Shown in pieces: positions 1-6,896 of a stretch of DNA of 63,230 nucleotides. The translations under genes and the position numbers were made by a program. Within the stretch, counting starts at the first letter, position 1, and each line of letters begins with the position of its first letter. The notes beneath the pieces are model-generated. The model was not told the DNA's origin. It searched no databases and was given only the letters and a program-made list of their open reading frames with translations. Origin of the DNA: a virus; IMG/VR virus record IMGVR_UViG_3300005471_000015, positions 1-63,230 of that record. One strand, 5' to 3'.

Positions 1-96
1 TGATCGATGGAGCGGGGGGCCGGGACAGGGAGCCTGATCAATGAAACAGGACACCTTGAGTCCTGGCATAGGGAGGGGTAGGGTGGGGGGATGGTC
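1..96. repeat. R1 inverted repeat, left copy (truncated by window start)
   Basis: These 96 bases are the exact reverse complement of 57161-57256. Identity ends just after the start codon of the first gene (ATG GTC in both copies), so the first gene of this arm and the first gene of the leftward arm at 57166 share promoter, ribosome binding site and first two codons. The repeat runs off the window edge, so its true length here is unknown. Confidence 0.97.
56..84 (+). promoter_or_regulatory. Putative promoter with G-rich spacer (R1 copy)
   Basis: TTGAGT at 56-61 and TAGGGT at 79-84 are separated by 17 bases ending in GGGAGGGG. The -10 box lies only six bases before the ATG at 91, so the transcript would be nearly leaderless. 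Similar boxes with a GGGAGGGG tract next to the -10 occur at 6339-6367 and 10544-10573. The mirrored copy is at 57173-57201. Confidence 0.5.
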
Positions 97-417
97 TCCT
101 TCGTTGCAGGGTTCCTGACGACAGCGTTCGGCTTCATCGTCGGCGCCCTCCTGGCCCGGATGAAGTACAAGGACCAGGCCCCCAGGGAACGCTGGGCGCA
201 GGGCTTCGCCTCCGGGCAGGTGTACGCGCTCAAGGAGGCCGAGGACGCCATGTGGGCGTACTCCATGCGACTGCGGGAGAGCCAGGCGCACATCCCCCGG
301 CCCCAGGAATGGTTCCTCGGGTTTGAGATGTGTTGCGCCAAAATGTCCGAATATGTGGAGAAGGTGACAACGGAGGATGACACATCAGAAGTGGCAGTCC
401 CTAGAACAACCGACTGA
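91..417 (+). CDS. Small membrane-anchored protein, first early gene
   Basis: 108 residues. Residues 3-22 form one hydrophobic segment followed by a basic residue cluster, so the protein probably sits in the membrane with its polar remainder in the cytoplasm. The rest is helical and charged. No family recognised. It is the first gene of the rightward early operon, and its promoter and start lie in repeat R1, shared with the membrane-protein gene at 57166. It overlaps the next gene by 41 bases. Confidence 0.75.
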   Translation: MVSFVAGFLTTAFGFIVGALLARMKYKDQAPRERWAQGFASGQVYALKEAEDAMWAYSMRLRESQAHIPRPQEWFLGFEMCCAKMSEYVEKVTTEDDTSEVAVPRTTD

Positions 418-700
418 TCCCAGCGCCATCCGGGAGACGGTCGCCTACACCCGTGGCTACATCCTGGCCCTGGAGGACGTGCTCGGAGACCTGAACCAAA
501 TGACCGAAGAAGCCCCCAAGGTCCCCTACGACACCCACACCCTGATGTTTGCCAAGGCCAGAGTTCATAGAGACCTGGACTCAGCCCACCGCACCCTGGC
601 CTCCTTGGAGGAGAAGCTCAATGATCCCAATGATCAAGATGGACCGGGAGACACTCCGGACCATGCTCGCGGACAAGATCCGAGCAGCCTGCCCCAGTGA
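377..700 (+). CDS. Hypothetical early protein
   Basis: 107 residues, no recognised family. The first 80 residues look helical; the last 25 are rich in Asp, Gly and Pro and overlap the next gene. The ATG at 377 lies inside the end of the preceding gene, directly behind a GGAGG, so translation is probably coupled. An internal methionine near residue 42 is a weaker alternative start. Confidence 0.6.
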   Translation: MTHQKWQSLEQPTDPSAIRETVAYTRGYILALEDVLGDLNQMTEEAPKVPYDTHTLMFAKARVHRDLDSAHRTLASLEEKLNDPNDQDGPGDTPDHARGQDPSSLPQ

Positions 701-848
701 AGAGGAATGCCTGAAGGATGAGGACGCCTGCTTCAAGATCCATCCTGTTCACCCGGCTGAGTGGCATGACGGCACCATCATCATGGTCTACGCCGACGTG
801 AACGGGCTCGTCAACCTGATCCTGGAGGCACTGTGGCCGACACCGTAG
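621..848 (+). CDS. Hypothetical early protein
   Basis: 75 residues. ATG at 621 is chosen because GGAGGAG lies about eight bases upstream; an upstream GTG in the same frame lacks such a site. The protein has two cysteines, an acidic centre and a hydrophobic C-terminal helix. It overlaps the previous gene by 80 bases and the next by 16, typical of tightly packed phage early operons. Function unknown. Confidence 0.6.
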   Translation: MIPMIKMDRETLRTMLADKIRAACPSEEECLKDEDACFKIHPVHPAEWHDGTIIMVYADVNGLVNLILEALWPTP

Positions 849-1018
849 ACCTTATAGTCCAGGCCGCCCTGGAGTGCGCAGAAGCCTGGAAGAGGCTCCC
901 GGACAGCTCCAGTGATCCCTGGGACTACCAGCAGGAATATCTAGCCGTGGAGCAGGCCCGGGACAAGCTCTACAAGATCATCGACCGCTACTGGGAGGAG
1001 AAGACCGATGGTGAATAA
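833..1018 (+). CDS. Hypothetical early protein
   Basis: 61 residues, GTG start at 833 with GGAGG five bases before it, overlapping the stop of the previous gene. Helical and rich in Asp, Glu and Tyr, with no cysteines beyond one. Its own stop overlaps the ATG of the next gene. Function unknown. Confidence 0.6.
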   Translation: MADTVDLIVQAALECAEAWKRLPDSSSDPWDYQQEYLAVEQARDKLYKIIDRYWEEKTDGE

Positions 1019-1406
1019 GGAACGCGTGGAGCTGTTCGCCGCCGCCCTGGAATCAGGGAACTACGAGCAGTGCAAGGGCACCCTGCGACGGAGCAGCGTG
1101 ACCCACGGAAAGGGCACCACTGTCCAGCGGATCGAGAGGTTCTGCGCCCTGGGGGTGGCGACCGAGGTCGCCCTGCAGAACGGGCTACAGCTCCGCAAGG
1201 ATGGGGATCCTTGGCTTACGAGTGCCCTGCACCCGGAGGTGGCCCGGTGGTACGGCTGGACCATTGATGGCTATGGTCCAATCGTTGATCCAACGATCAG
1301 GCGTGATGACGGCTACTCGGACTCCATCGCCATGTTCAATGACGATGGTGTCCCCTTCTGGGACCTGGCCCAGATGATCCGCCGCGAGTGGCTGAAGGAC
1401 GAGTGA
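1008..1406 (+). CDS. Conserved phage protein of the FCxLGV type
   Basis: 132 residues. The pattern of an N-terminal LESGNYEQ-like segment, a central FCALGVATE and a C-terminal IAMFNDDGVPFWDLAQMI matches a family of uncharacterised phage proteins that usually read FCCLGVLCD in the middle and end with a motif naming a short helix before an aromatic residue. Here the second cysteine is replaced by alanine. No enzymatic role is known. It sits within the early operon and overlaps its neighbours by a few bases. Confidence 0.7.
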   Translation: MVNKERVELFAAALESGNYEQCKGTLRRSSVTHGKGTTVQRIERFCALGVATEVALQNGLQLRKDGDPWLTSALHPEVARWYGWTIDGYGPIVDPTIRRDDGYSDSIAMFNDDGVPFWDLAQMIRREWLKDE

Positions 1407-1630
1407 TGGAAACCGGACGCGCACCCGGTTCACGCAGCCGGGTAGCTCTACTCAGGCGAGAGATAGCCGATTTGCGGCAAGAGGTGACGGCCTGGAGAGA
1501 GAGGTGCGTCGCACTAGATCAATTGTTGATCTGCTACCGCCTCGGTCGCGATCCCAGCGAAAGGCTGCACCGGGAGCTGGAACGCACCCGGGAAGCTGTT
1601 CACGGGCTACAGCGGAAGGACGAAGGATGA
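1406..1630 (+). CDS. Coiled-coil hypothetical protein
   Basis: 74 residues from the ATG that overlaps the preceding TGA at 1404-1406. Heptad-like leucines and alternating Arg/Glu from about residue 14 to the end predict a coiled coil. A GTG 18 bases upstream is an alternative start. Function unknown. Confidence 0.6.
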   Translation: METGRAPGSRSRVALLRREIADLRQEVTAWRERCVALDQLLICYRLGRDPSERLHRELERTREAVHGLQRKDEG

Positions 1631-1746
1631 CCGGCGGGCAGCAGCTTCTCGGCTGGATCTGCCTTCTGCTCACCTTCCTTGCCGGCTGGTTCATGTACCT
1701 GTACATGGTCTATGAGCACGACTTCAAGAAGGACAAGAAGCTATGA
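1627..1746 (+). CDS. 39-residue single-span membrane protein
   Basis: Starts at the ATGA overlap with the previous stop and ends in an ATGA-type overlap with the next gene. Residues 6-28 are a continuous hydrophobic stretch with several aromatic residues, followed by a Lys/Asp-rich tail. Too short for family assignment; the tight coupling on both sides supports it as a gene. Confidence 0.6.
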   Translation: MTGGQQLLGWICLLLTFLAGWFMYLYMVYEHDFKKDKKL

Positions 1747-2138
1747 GGCTCCTCGTCACCGGGTCCCGGGACTGGGAGGGCGTCTACGCCACCCAGCGGA
1801 TCCACACCATCCTCAACATGGTCCTCGCTCTCGCCGACATCCTCGGCCAGAAGCTCACCGTCGTCCACGGCAACTGCCCCACCGGGGCTGATCGGGTCAT
1901 TGACGCCTGGGCACTGCGCCGGGAAGATGCCGGTGTCAGCGTGGAACGACACCCCGCCGACTGGCGCCTGCACGGCAAAGCCGCCGGCCCCCGACGCAAC
2001 GAGGCCATGGTCGACCTGGGAGCGGACATGTGTATCGGGTTCCTGAAGGACAACTCGTCCGGCACCCGACACACCCTCGCCCTGGCCCGGAACAAGGGGA
2101 TCTCCACCTTCACCGTCCACTGGGAGATCATCACTTAA
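1743..2138 (+). CDS. DUF2493/SLOG-family nucleotide-binding protein
   Basis: 131 residues. The start MRLLVTGSRDW, the central HGNCPTGADRVIDAWA and the later HPADW...GKAAGPRRNEAM follow the DUF2493 (YspA-like) signature, a Rossmann-like SLOG domain. The glycine-rich GNCPTGAD loop is where this superfamily binds a nucleotide or nucleotide-sugar ligand. Family knowledge: SLOG proteins are suspected ligand sensors or nucleotide-processing enzymes in conflict systems. Which ligand this one binds cannot be seen. The start is fixed by overlap with the preceding stop. Confidence 0.85.
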   Translation: MRLLVTGSRDWEGVYATQRIHTILNMVLALADILGQKLTVVHGNCPTGADRVIDAWALRREDAGVSVERHPADWRLHGKAAGPRRNEAMVDLGADMCIGFLKDNSSGTRHTLALARNKGISTFTVHWEIIT

Positions 2139-2146
2139 GGAGAGTC

Positions 2147-2329
2147 TTGACCTCGCCATTTGACCCCACCCGGGTGCTGTCCGCCTGTATGGACGCCACC
2201 CGGGTGCTTGTTCTGCAACACGTACAGGACGACACGTACGTCATAATTGAGGAAGGGGAGGTATCCCTCTCCAGCGGTGAGACACTGCGGGAGATGATCA
2301 AAGACCTATCCGGAAGGAGTACACGATGA
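2147..2329 (+). CDS. Hypothetical early protein
   Basis: 60 residues from a TTG at 2147 preceded by AAGGAGA. Acidic and beta-rich in the middle. It ends in an ATGA overlap with the next gene. The TTG is inferred from the ribosome binding site; a GTG at 2174 would remove nine residues. Confidence 0.5.
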   Translation: MTSPFDPTRVLSACMDATRVLVLQHVQDDTYVIIEEGEVSLSSGETLREMIKDLSGRSTR

Positions 2330-2598
2330 ACTGGCAGGAGGCGCTGTGGGCTGAACTGGACGCCATGGACGATATCGAACAGATCAAGATGTCAGCCGCC
2401 TGGATCGAGGAGCTGACCCACGTCATCTCCCCCGCCCTGGCCATCCGTCGCCGGCAGAAGATCCATGCCAAGCTCCAGGAGGATGACATGGACGCCACCA
2501 CCCTGGCCGAGATGATCGGCACCCGGCGGGCCGCGATCAAGAGACTGGATGATGAACATCGTGCCAACCAGCGAGAACAAGACCGTCGGGTCGCCTGA
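2326..2598 (+). CDS. Hypothetical helical protein, possible HTH
   Basis: 90 residues. The second half, with MDATTLAEMIGTRRAAIKRL, has the spacing of a small helix-turn-helix (helix, turn with Gly, recognition helix rich in Arg). This is inference from pattern only. Starts in an ATGA overlap and is overlapped by the next gene. Confidence 0.6.
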   Translation: MNWQEALWAELDAMDDIEQIKMSAAWIEELTHVISPALAIRRRQKIHAKLQEDDMDATTLAEMIGTRRAAIKRLDDEHRANQREQDRRVA

Positions 2599-2794
2599 CA
2601 CCGGCGGCAAGTTGACCCTGCTCCGCGCCCTGGCCACTCGGAACCATGAGATCGCCAAGATCAGAAATGGGATCCTCACCCTGCACCTGATGGTGGGCCC
2701 GGAACCAATCTGTGTCCAATGTGGATGCTACTGGCCGTGCCCCACCGTCCGGGTCGTCTCCCCCGACTTGCCGAACCCCTCCCCTCCCCTGTAG
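2549..2794 (+). CDS. Small Cys-containing actinophage-type protein
   Basis: 81 residues. An N-terminal helical half is followed by CVQCGCYWPCPT, a cluster seen in short actinophage proteins that end in a C-x-x-C...W-P-C pattern and probably bind a metal. The two adjacent ATGs at 2549 and 2552 are both possible starts. The gene overlaps the previous one by 50 bases, and its last codons contain a putative promoter for the next gene. Confidence 0.55.
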   Translation: MMNIVPTSENKTVGSPDTGGKLTLLRALATRNHEIAKIRNGILTLHLMVGPEPICVQCGCYWPCPTVRVVSPDLPNPSPPL

Positions 2795-2797
2795 GCT
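2768..2797 (+). promoter_or_regulatory. Putative promoter with C-rich spacer
   Basis: TTGCCG at 2768-2773 and TAGGCT at 2792-2797 with an 18-base spacer made almost only of CCCCTCCCC. The same type of spacer occurs in promoters at 52327, 54885, 55542 and 60327. It would serve the gene starting at 2891. Confidence 0.4.
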
Positions 2798-2890
2798 TCA
2801 CGGAGGTGCTCAGCTCGACGGAGTACCACACGGCTGCGCCCGGCGGGTTGACCCCCAGATCCCCGCCGGGCACAGAGACAGGGAGTCTAC

Positions 2891-3202
2891 GTGTCCGACC
2901 AGCAGACCAATGAGCAGAAGGCCCGTCGGCATCTTGAGCGGGCCGAGAAGCGCAATGCCTTCATCGACCGGCTCGAAGACGACGCCAGGCAGAAGGTTGC
3001 ACGGATCTATGGTCCCGAGCTAACCGCCGCGGAACCAGGTGCCAGGGAACGGATCCTGGCCTACCGGATGAAGAAGGAGCTGGAAGGCGACGAACTGTAC
3101 AAGCAACGCGGAGCCACCCGGAACTATCACATCGCCATGGCCACCGCCTACGGGATCATGGCCCTGCTCGATCGGATGGATCAGCCGGAGCCCACATCAT
3201 GA
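2891..3202 (+). CDS. Hypothetical helical protein
   Basis: 103 residues, GTG start at 2891 after a purine-rich GAGACAGGGAG. Highly charged and helical throughout, with a slightly more hydrophobic C-terminal helix. No family recognised. The gap of almost 100 bases before it and the promoter-like boxes at 2768 suggest its own transcription start. Confidence 0.65.
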   Translation: MSDQQTNEQKARRHLERAEKRNAFIDRLEDDARQKVARIYGPELTAAEPGARERILAYRMKKELEGDELYKQRGATRNYHIAMATAYGIMALLDRMDQPEPTS

Positions 3203-3507
3203 AGACCGTGCTCATCCTGGACACCGAGACGTACGAACGAGTCACCAGGGTCCTGGCCGCCGCCCGGTGGCGTGGAGTGTCAGCCCCCGCCCTCCTCAAC
3301 CAGGAGGGCCTGCTGTGGACCCCCGACCGGGAGAAGCAGATCAGAGCGGACACGATCAAGTTCATCATCAACGAGATGGACACCTGGTCCCCAGCACAGT
3401 TCCTCCGCCGTAAGACCAAAAGCGTCAACGGAGGCACACCGGGAGACATGTACATGTGCATACGTGAATGGCTGCAGGATCACTTCGACCACGCTCAGAC
3501 ATCATGA
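3199..3507 (+). CDS. Hypothetical early protein
   Basis: 102 residues, ATGA overlap with the previous stop. Begins with a beta strand (MKTVLILDTETYERV) followed by helices. No family recognised. Its stop codon TGA is the first three bases of the anchor TGAC that opens the pentamer array downstream. Confidence 0.65.
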   Translation: MKTVLILDTETYERVTRVLAAARWRGVSAPALLNQEGLLWTPDREKQIRADTIKFIINEMDTWSPAQFLRRKTKSVNGGTPGDMYMCIREWLQDHFDHAQTS

Positions 3508-3810
3508 CGTCTCCAATCGGTTCAACTCCAGCCCGACGCCTCGCATCCCTTCACATCGACGAGCCATGTCTATTCGCTCCATACCGACGAGTCATCTCGC
3601 TGCCACCCGCTTCATACCGACGAATCAGGTCACTTCGCTTCCATATCGACGGATCAGATCACCCTCAGCCCGCCCCGCCTCGACACATCTAGTCAGTTCG
3701 CTTCATACCGACGAATCAGTTCAGCGCAAATCGCCTCCCCTCGCACCGACAGCTCCGCCCGTATCGCACCCGAGCGACTAGCCTAGTCACTCCGTATCTA
3801 GACCGACAAA
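3505..3810 (+). repeat. YGAC/pentamer array 1
   Basis: This 300-base gap between genes holds eleven anchors, TGAC at 3505 and CGAC at 3534, 3557, 3585, 3618, 3647, 3681, 3709, 3747, 3775 and 3804. After each anchor the sequence falls into five-base words ending in C, such as GAATC AGGTC ACTTC. Anchor spacings are 29, 23, 28, 33, 29, 34, 28, 38, 28 and 29, which equal 4+5n or 4+5n+4. Seven words end in TTC or ATC before an ATAC or GCTTC tail. No convincing gene is present; function unknown. Confidence 0.85.
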
Positions 3811-3821
3811 GAGGACGAAAG

Positions 3822-4355
3822 ATGAGGATAGCAATACGACGGGACCCGGTCAGAGAAGTCCGTAAATACGTGGATGATGTCCTTGACCGGGCCGGTGACA
3901 CCTACATCGTCGGAACCCTCGCCGCTCAAGTCGTAGAACAGCTACGCCGCGACGACCCAGGTCTCCTGACCGAGTTCCTCGACGCCCATGCCGCCTCGAT
4001 CATCGCCAAGATGCTCGGCGACGTGATCCGCATCGAACGGACCCGCGTCAAGCAACAGTCCGCCCACCGGGTGTTCAACGAGGCAGCTCAGCGGTTCGAA
4101 AACGGTGACACCACGGCCCTGTCCTCCTGGCTCGATGTGCTGTACGTCGTCAACACCGACGAACAGCGCAAACGGCTACGGGACATGGACAGGGACGACC
4201 TGGAGTTCGCGATCTCCGACTACACCGCCCGCGCCCGAGGAAACGCCCTCCAGGCGGCCTTCCTCCGCGCCCTGGCGGTGAAGGTGGGGGCCAGGAACGT
4301 GGGGGACGTGTTCACCGACGATGAGATCACCCGCATGTGGCAGAGCGTGCAGTAA
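3822..4355 (+). CDS. Hypothetical protein between two arrays
   Basis: 177 residues, ATG at 3822 with AGAGGA upstream. Almost entirely helical and rich in Asp and Arg, with no cysteines. The order of helices is reminiscent of uncharacterised actinophage early proteins, but I cannot name a family. It stands between pentamer arrays 1 and 2 and just upstream of the RAMP-like gene, so it is a candidate partner of that protein or of the arrays (inference from position only). Confidence 0.75.
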   Translation: MRIAIRRDPVREVRKYVDDVLDRAGDTYIVGTLAAQVVEQLRRDDPGLLTEFLDAHAASIIAKMLGDVIRIERTRVKQQSAHRVFNEAAQRFENGDTTALSSWLDVLYVVNTDEQRKRLRDMDRDDLEFAISDYTARARGNALQAAFLRALAVKVGARNVGDVFTDDEITRMWQSVQ

Positions 4356-4500
4356 CGACACTCCCGCTCAGCTCCGACCCTCTGCGACACTCCCACCCCG
4401 ATCCACCCCACCCCCACGACTACCCCGCACACGCCAGTGCATCCCGCTACGACAGCCCAACCCCCTCCACTGCTCACCCGTTTACCAAAGGAACATCATC
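4356..4500 (+). repeat. YGAC/pentamer array 2
   Basis: The 145-base gap begins one base after a stop codon with CGAC anchors at 4356, 4385, 4417 and 4450 (spacings 29, 32, 33). Words such as ACTCC CGCTC AGCTC follow the C-at-every-fifth-base rule. The strand is C-rich and G-poor. The last 30 bases carry the ribosome binding site of the next gene. Confidence 0.8.
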
Positions 4501-5304
4501 GTGACTGCGTCAGTGTTCGAAGGCATCAAGGATGCCTCATTCCCCTATAGGTACTACGGCACCATCGAAGTCGACACCCTCATCGGCGGCATCCCCAGCG
4601 ACCCGAACGTGGCCCGAGGCTGGATCGAGTCGAAGGCCGGGATCACCACAGAGGACCAGATCAACCGCATGGTCGCCGAAACCATGGTCGACCGGAAGGT
4701 TGGTGCCGACGAGGCCCTGGAGATCGTCAACAAGCTGAAGAACCTCAACGGGTTCATCCGCACCCCGGACGGCCAGTTCGTCTACCCGGCCCGGTGCTTG
4801 AAGGCGGCCATGAAGGAAGCTGTATCCGTGGCCGTGTCCTCCGGCAAGATCGAACAGCGGGGCTGGGGCAACACCAAGAAGTGGATCGGCGGCTTCTTCC
4901 CTGAGCACGTCTTCGTGGAAGAGGTCAACCTGCCCCTGTACGTCCGGATCCCGGGCCAGGAACCCGGCAGCGTCGACCTGGTGCCCGTGGAGAAGGAATC
5001 CGAGGTCAAGCAGCAGTTCGTCCACACCCGGTTCGGCTCCAGCATCCAGTACCAGGAAGCCGTACACGGGGCCGTGTTCGATTTCACCGTGGTCAGCGAC
5101 TTCCCCTTCACCGACGACTTTTGGGGGATGCTGTGGACCACCGGGCAGATGAACGGCCTCGGGGCCAGCCGCTCCCAGGGCTACGGCACCTACCGGGTCA
5201 CCCGGTGGGACAAGGAAACCGCCGGCATCATCAAGGCCGCCACCGTTCAGAACCCGGACGAGCTGCCCAGCGTCCGCACCCGGAGCCGGAGCAAGGCGGC
5301 ATGA
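4501..5304 (+). CDS. RAMP/Cas7-fold-like protein
   Basis: 267 residues, GTG start at 4501 with AAAGGA upstream. Three features follow the layout of single-domain RAMP (Cas7/Csm3-like) proteins: an N-terminal strand plus GG turn (TIEVDTLIGGIP, residues 18-29), a middle segment VYPARCLKAAMKEA (near residue 98) resembling the 'IPASSLKGALREA' segment, and a C-terminal glycine-rich loop GLGASRSQGYGTYRVTRW (near residue 226). Family knowledge: this fold binds RNA and can polymerise along it. No other effector-type cas gene is nearby. Pentamer arrays lie on both sides. Assignment rests on motif recognition by eye. Confidence 0.6.
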   Translation: MTASVFEGIKDASFPYRYYGTIEVDTLIGGIPSDPNVARGWIESKAGITTEDQINRMVAETMVDRKVGADEALEIVNKLKNLNGFIRTPDGQFVYPARCLKAAMKEAVSVAVSSGKIEQRGWGNTKKWIGGFFPEHVFVEEVNLPLYVRIPGQEPGSVDLVPVEKESEVKQQFVHTRFGSSIQYQEAVHGAVFDFTVVSDFPFTDDFWGMLWTTGQMNGLGASRSQGYGTYRVTRWDKETAGIIKAATVQNPDELPSVRTRSRSKAA

Positions 5305-5462
5305 ACAGGTACCTACCAGTTGTATCCCTGGCCATCCTGGGTGGCATAGCCACCTATGTGTTGCCTCATTTATCCGGATCAGGAGTCACGGTAGGAGTCA
5401 TCGTCACGGTATTAATTTCCTATTTCCTTGGTATCTGGAGAGGGGCAACCGATGAGACCTAG
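5301..5462 (+). CDS. 53-residue membrane protein, two spans
   Basis: ATG overlaps the stop of the RAMP-like gene (ATGA). Residues 4-22 and 28-47 are hydrophobic and separated by a Ser/Gly turn, giving a small hairpin membrane protein with a short charged tail. Possible roles such as holin-like or inhibitor are not distinguishable. Coupled translation with the RAMP-like gene is the main context. Confidence 0.65.
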   Translation: MNRYLPVVSLAILGGIATYVLPHLSGSGVTVGVIVTVLISYFLGIWRGATDET

Positions 5463-5562
5463 CTTCGTGTGCAAGGACTGCAAGACCGGCGACCATGGTA
5501 AGTGTCCCGGTGGGACCTGGTGTGACTGTCTTCATCGACCAGTCAACTCTTGTCGGCTCTGA
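5452..5562 (+). CDS. 36-residue Cys-rich zinc-ribbon-like protein
   Basis: Starts at ATG 5452 inside the end of the previous gene. It contains CKDC...HGKC...WCDCLH, a Cys/His arrangement that would bind a zinc ion and that recurs in short actinophage proteins. Stop at 5560-5562. The 3' half overlaps the first anchors of array 3. Confidence 0.6.
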   Translation: MRPSFVCKDCKTGDHGKCPGGTWCDCLHRPVNSCRL

Positions 5563-5752
5563 TCACAGCGACCAGTCAAGTCTCCTCCACCTCGGGTCAC
5601 ATCTGACTACCCGACCCTACGCAAGACTCCTACAAGCCCGACCATTCGACCCGACACGCATCCATCCGACTCATCATCGCGACTCAGACCTGTTCCAACC
5701 GTCTCGACTAATCATCCCTTCTCACTTCACCTCTCACCAAATAGGTAGATAC
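5536..5752 (+). repeat. YGAC/pentamer array 3
   Basis: CGAC anchors at 5536, 5569, 5612, 5639, 5667, 5680 and 5705 and a TGAC at 5604. The stretch 5536-5568 (33 bases) and the words after 5705, for example TAATC ATCCC TTCTC, follow the pentamer rule well; the centre (5612-5700) is more irregular. No gene in the part after 5562. Confidence 0.7.
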
Positions 5753-6004
5753 ATGAATCTCTACTGTGACCGGTTCTCCTCGTGCAACTCCATGATCCTC
5801 GACCGGGGCCCTGACACCGAGAACGTGGCCAGGGCCAAGGGCTGGCACCTGTGGAAGGGAACGACCATGGGCGGCCAGGAACAGGAGGTCACCTTGTGTG
5901 ACAAGTGCGTGGAGTCCGGGCGCAGGGTGACCAGGCCGAAGGTGGAGTTGCTCCCGGATCAGTACCCGATCCCCGAGCTGAGGATCATTCAACCGGGGGA
6001 GTGA
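5753..6004 (+). CDS. Small Cys-containing protein, possible zinc finger
   Basis: 83 residues; ATG at 5753 after AGGTAGATAC. Cysteines at the N-terminus (YCDRFSSC) and in the middle (LCDKCVESGRR) could form a four-cysteine zinc site, with a basic segment after the second pair. The C-terminal third is proline-rich. Flanked by arrays 3 and 4; its stop TGA begins the TGAC anchor of array 4. Function unknown. Confidence 0.65.
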   Translation: MNLYCDRFSSCNSMILDRGPDTENVARAKGWHLWKGTTMGGQEQEVTLCDKCVESGRRVTRPKVELLPDQYPIPELRIIQPGE

Positions 6005-6210
6005 CTTGCCTTGCCAAGACGCGTCTACGCTGAGCCCCTCACCCCCGACACGCCAGCCCAAGTCCTCTCCATCCCCGTCGACGAGCCAGGTCTATTCAAG
6101 CCTTCCCCGTTCGACCAGTCACGTCAGTCCTCCTCCCCTCGCCCCATCGACACGTCACCTCAAGTCCGATCCGACACGTCCACTCGTCCCCAGGTCATAG
6201 CGACATCTCC
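6002..6210 (+). repeat. YGAC/pentamer array 4
   Basis: Opens with TGAC at the stop codon of the preceding gene and continues with eight consecutive C-ending pentamers to CGAC at 6046, then anchors at 6079, 6112, 6148, 6172 and 6201 (spacings 33, 33, 36, 24, 29). Words such as ACGCC AGCCC AAGTC are regular. An open reading frame (6011-6364) runs through it. Confidence 0.8.
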
Positions 6211-6364
6211 GGAGGAGTGGGGCCGGGCACAGGCTGCCTTGGCCCCACCCTGGTCAGATCGACTGTGGCAGGAGGCTTTGGCCTGTCTGGGGCTAACGAC
6301 TAGCCAAGCCAGATCACCTCACTCCGCACCTGATCCAGTTGCTTCAGAGGGAGGGGAGGGGTAG
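6011..6364 (+). CDS. Doubtful ORF overlapping array 4
   Basis: 117 residues from a TTG. The first 65 residues are translated array and so are Pro/Ser/Thr-rich low complexity. The last 50 residues (from about SPEEWGRAQAALAPPW) look more protein-like, and a GGAGG at 6211-6215 could start a shorter product. No family recognised. Either a real gene whose 5' half carries the array or a chance frame; I favour the latter for the N-terminal half. Confidence 0.25.
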   Translation: MPRRVYAEPLTPDTPAQVLSIPVDEPGLFKPSPFDQSRQSSSPRPIDTSPQVRSDTSTRPQVIATSPEEWGRAQAALAPPWSDRLWQEALACLGLTTSQARSPHSAPDPVASEGGEG

Positions 6365-6367
6365 CAT
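6339..6367 (+). promoter_or_regulatory. Putative promoter with G-rich spacer
   Basis: TTGCTT at 6339-6344, 17-base spacer ending GGGAGGGG, TAGCAT at 6362-6367. A strong intrinsic terminator starts only about 18 bases downstream, so most transcripts from here would stop unless read-through is controlled. Confidence 0.5.
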
Positions 6368-6384
6368 CGAGTCATGATTCAAAC

Positions 6385-6420
6385 AAGGCGTCAGCGGACC
6401 ACGGTCCCTGACGCCTTTTT
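6385..6420 (+). terminator. Intrinsic terminator
   Basis: AAGGCGTCAG pairs with CTGACGCCTT across a 14-base loop, followed by TTTTT. It lies directly behind the promoter at 6339-6367 and before array 5. Confidence 0.85.
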
Positions 6421-6429
6421 CATGCCTAG

Positions 6430-6896
6430 TGACTTGTCGTGCCGGCTCTACTCATGTCGACATCTCGTTTCTACTCCTTACGTCCCGCACCGACTACCCG
6501 TACCTGCACGCCTCACGCCGACTCGTCGGATCACTGCCACACGGCTCAGTTCTTATCGACATCTCATCGCCTCACGTCCCGGATCCCTGCGACATCTCGC
6601 CTCTGATCTTCTCCTCGATCGACACGTCAACACGTCTCCAACGCGTCTCTGCCCGACTGTTCGGATCGTTTCGTCTCAACCCGACACCTCATCCCTTGCC
6701 TACCCACGACCGACGAGCCGAGTCAGCCCGTGGCACATCCCCCCAAGCCCGACATGCCACGTCTACTCTCCCCTGATCCGACACCTCCTGCCCCTACTGC
6801 TCCTACCCATGCCGACATGTCAACTGCAGCCCGCCGCCGCTACGCATCAGCCCACGTCGACAGTTCAGCTCGTTCCTCTTCAGCTCAGGAGTGCAC
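6430..6896 (+). repeat. YGAC/pentamer array 5 (longest)
   Basis: This 470-base gap holds TGAC at 6430 and CGAC at 6458, 6491, 6519, 6557, 6590, 6620, 6654, 6682, 6711, 6750, 6779, 6813 and 6858. Spacings are 28, 33, 28, 38, 33, 30, 34, 28, 29, 39, 29, 34 and 45. Between anchors nearly every five-base word ends in C; for example the 39-base unit at 6711 is CGAC plus seven such words. The bases at anchor +7/+8 are always YC. No gene seen. The array ends at the ribosome binding site of the gene at 6897. Confidence 0.9.

Noticed and set aside
3505-6896. CRISPR arrays
   Set aside because: Only four anchor bases and a phase are conserved; there are no identical 20-40 base repeats, and unit lengths vary in steps of about five.
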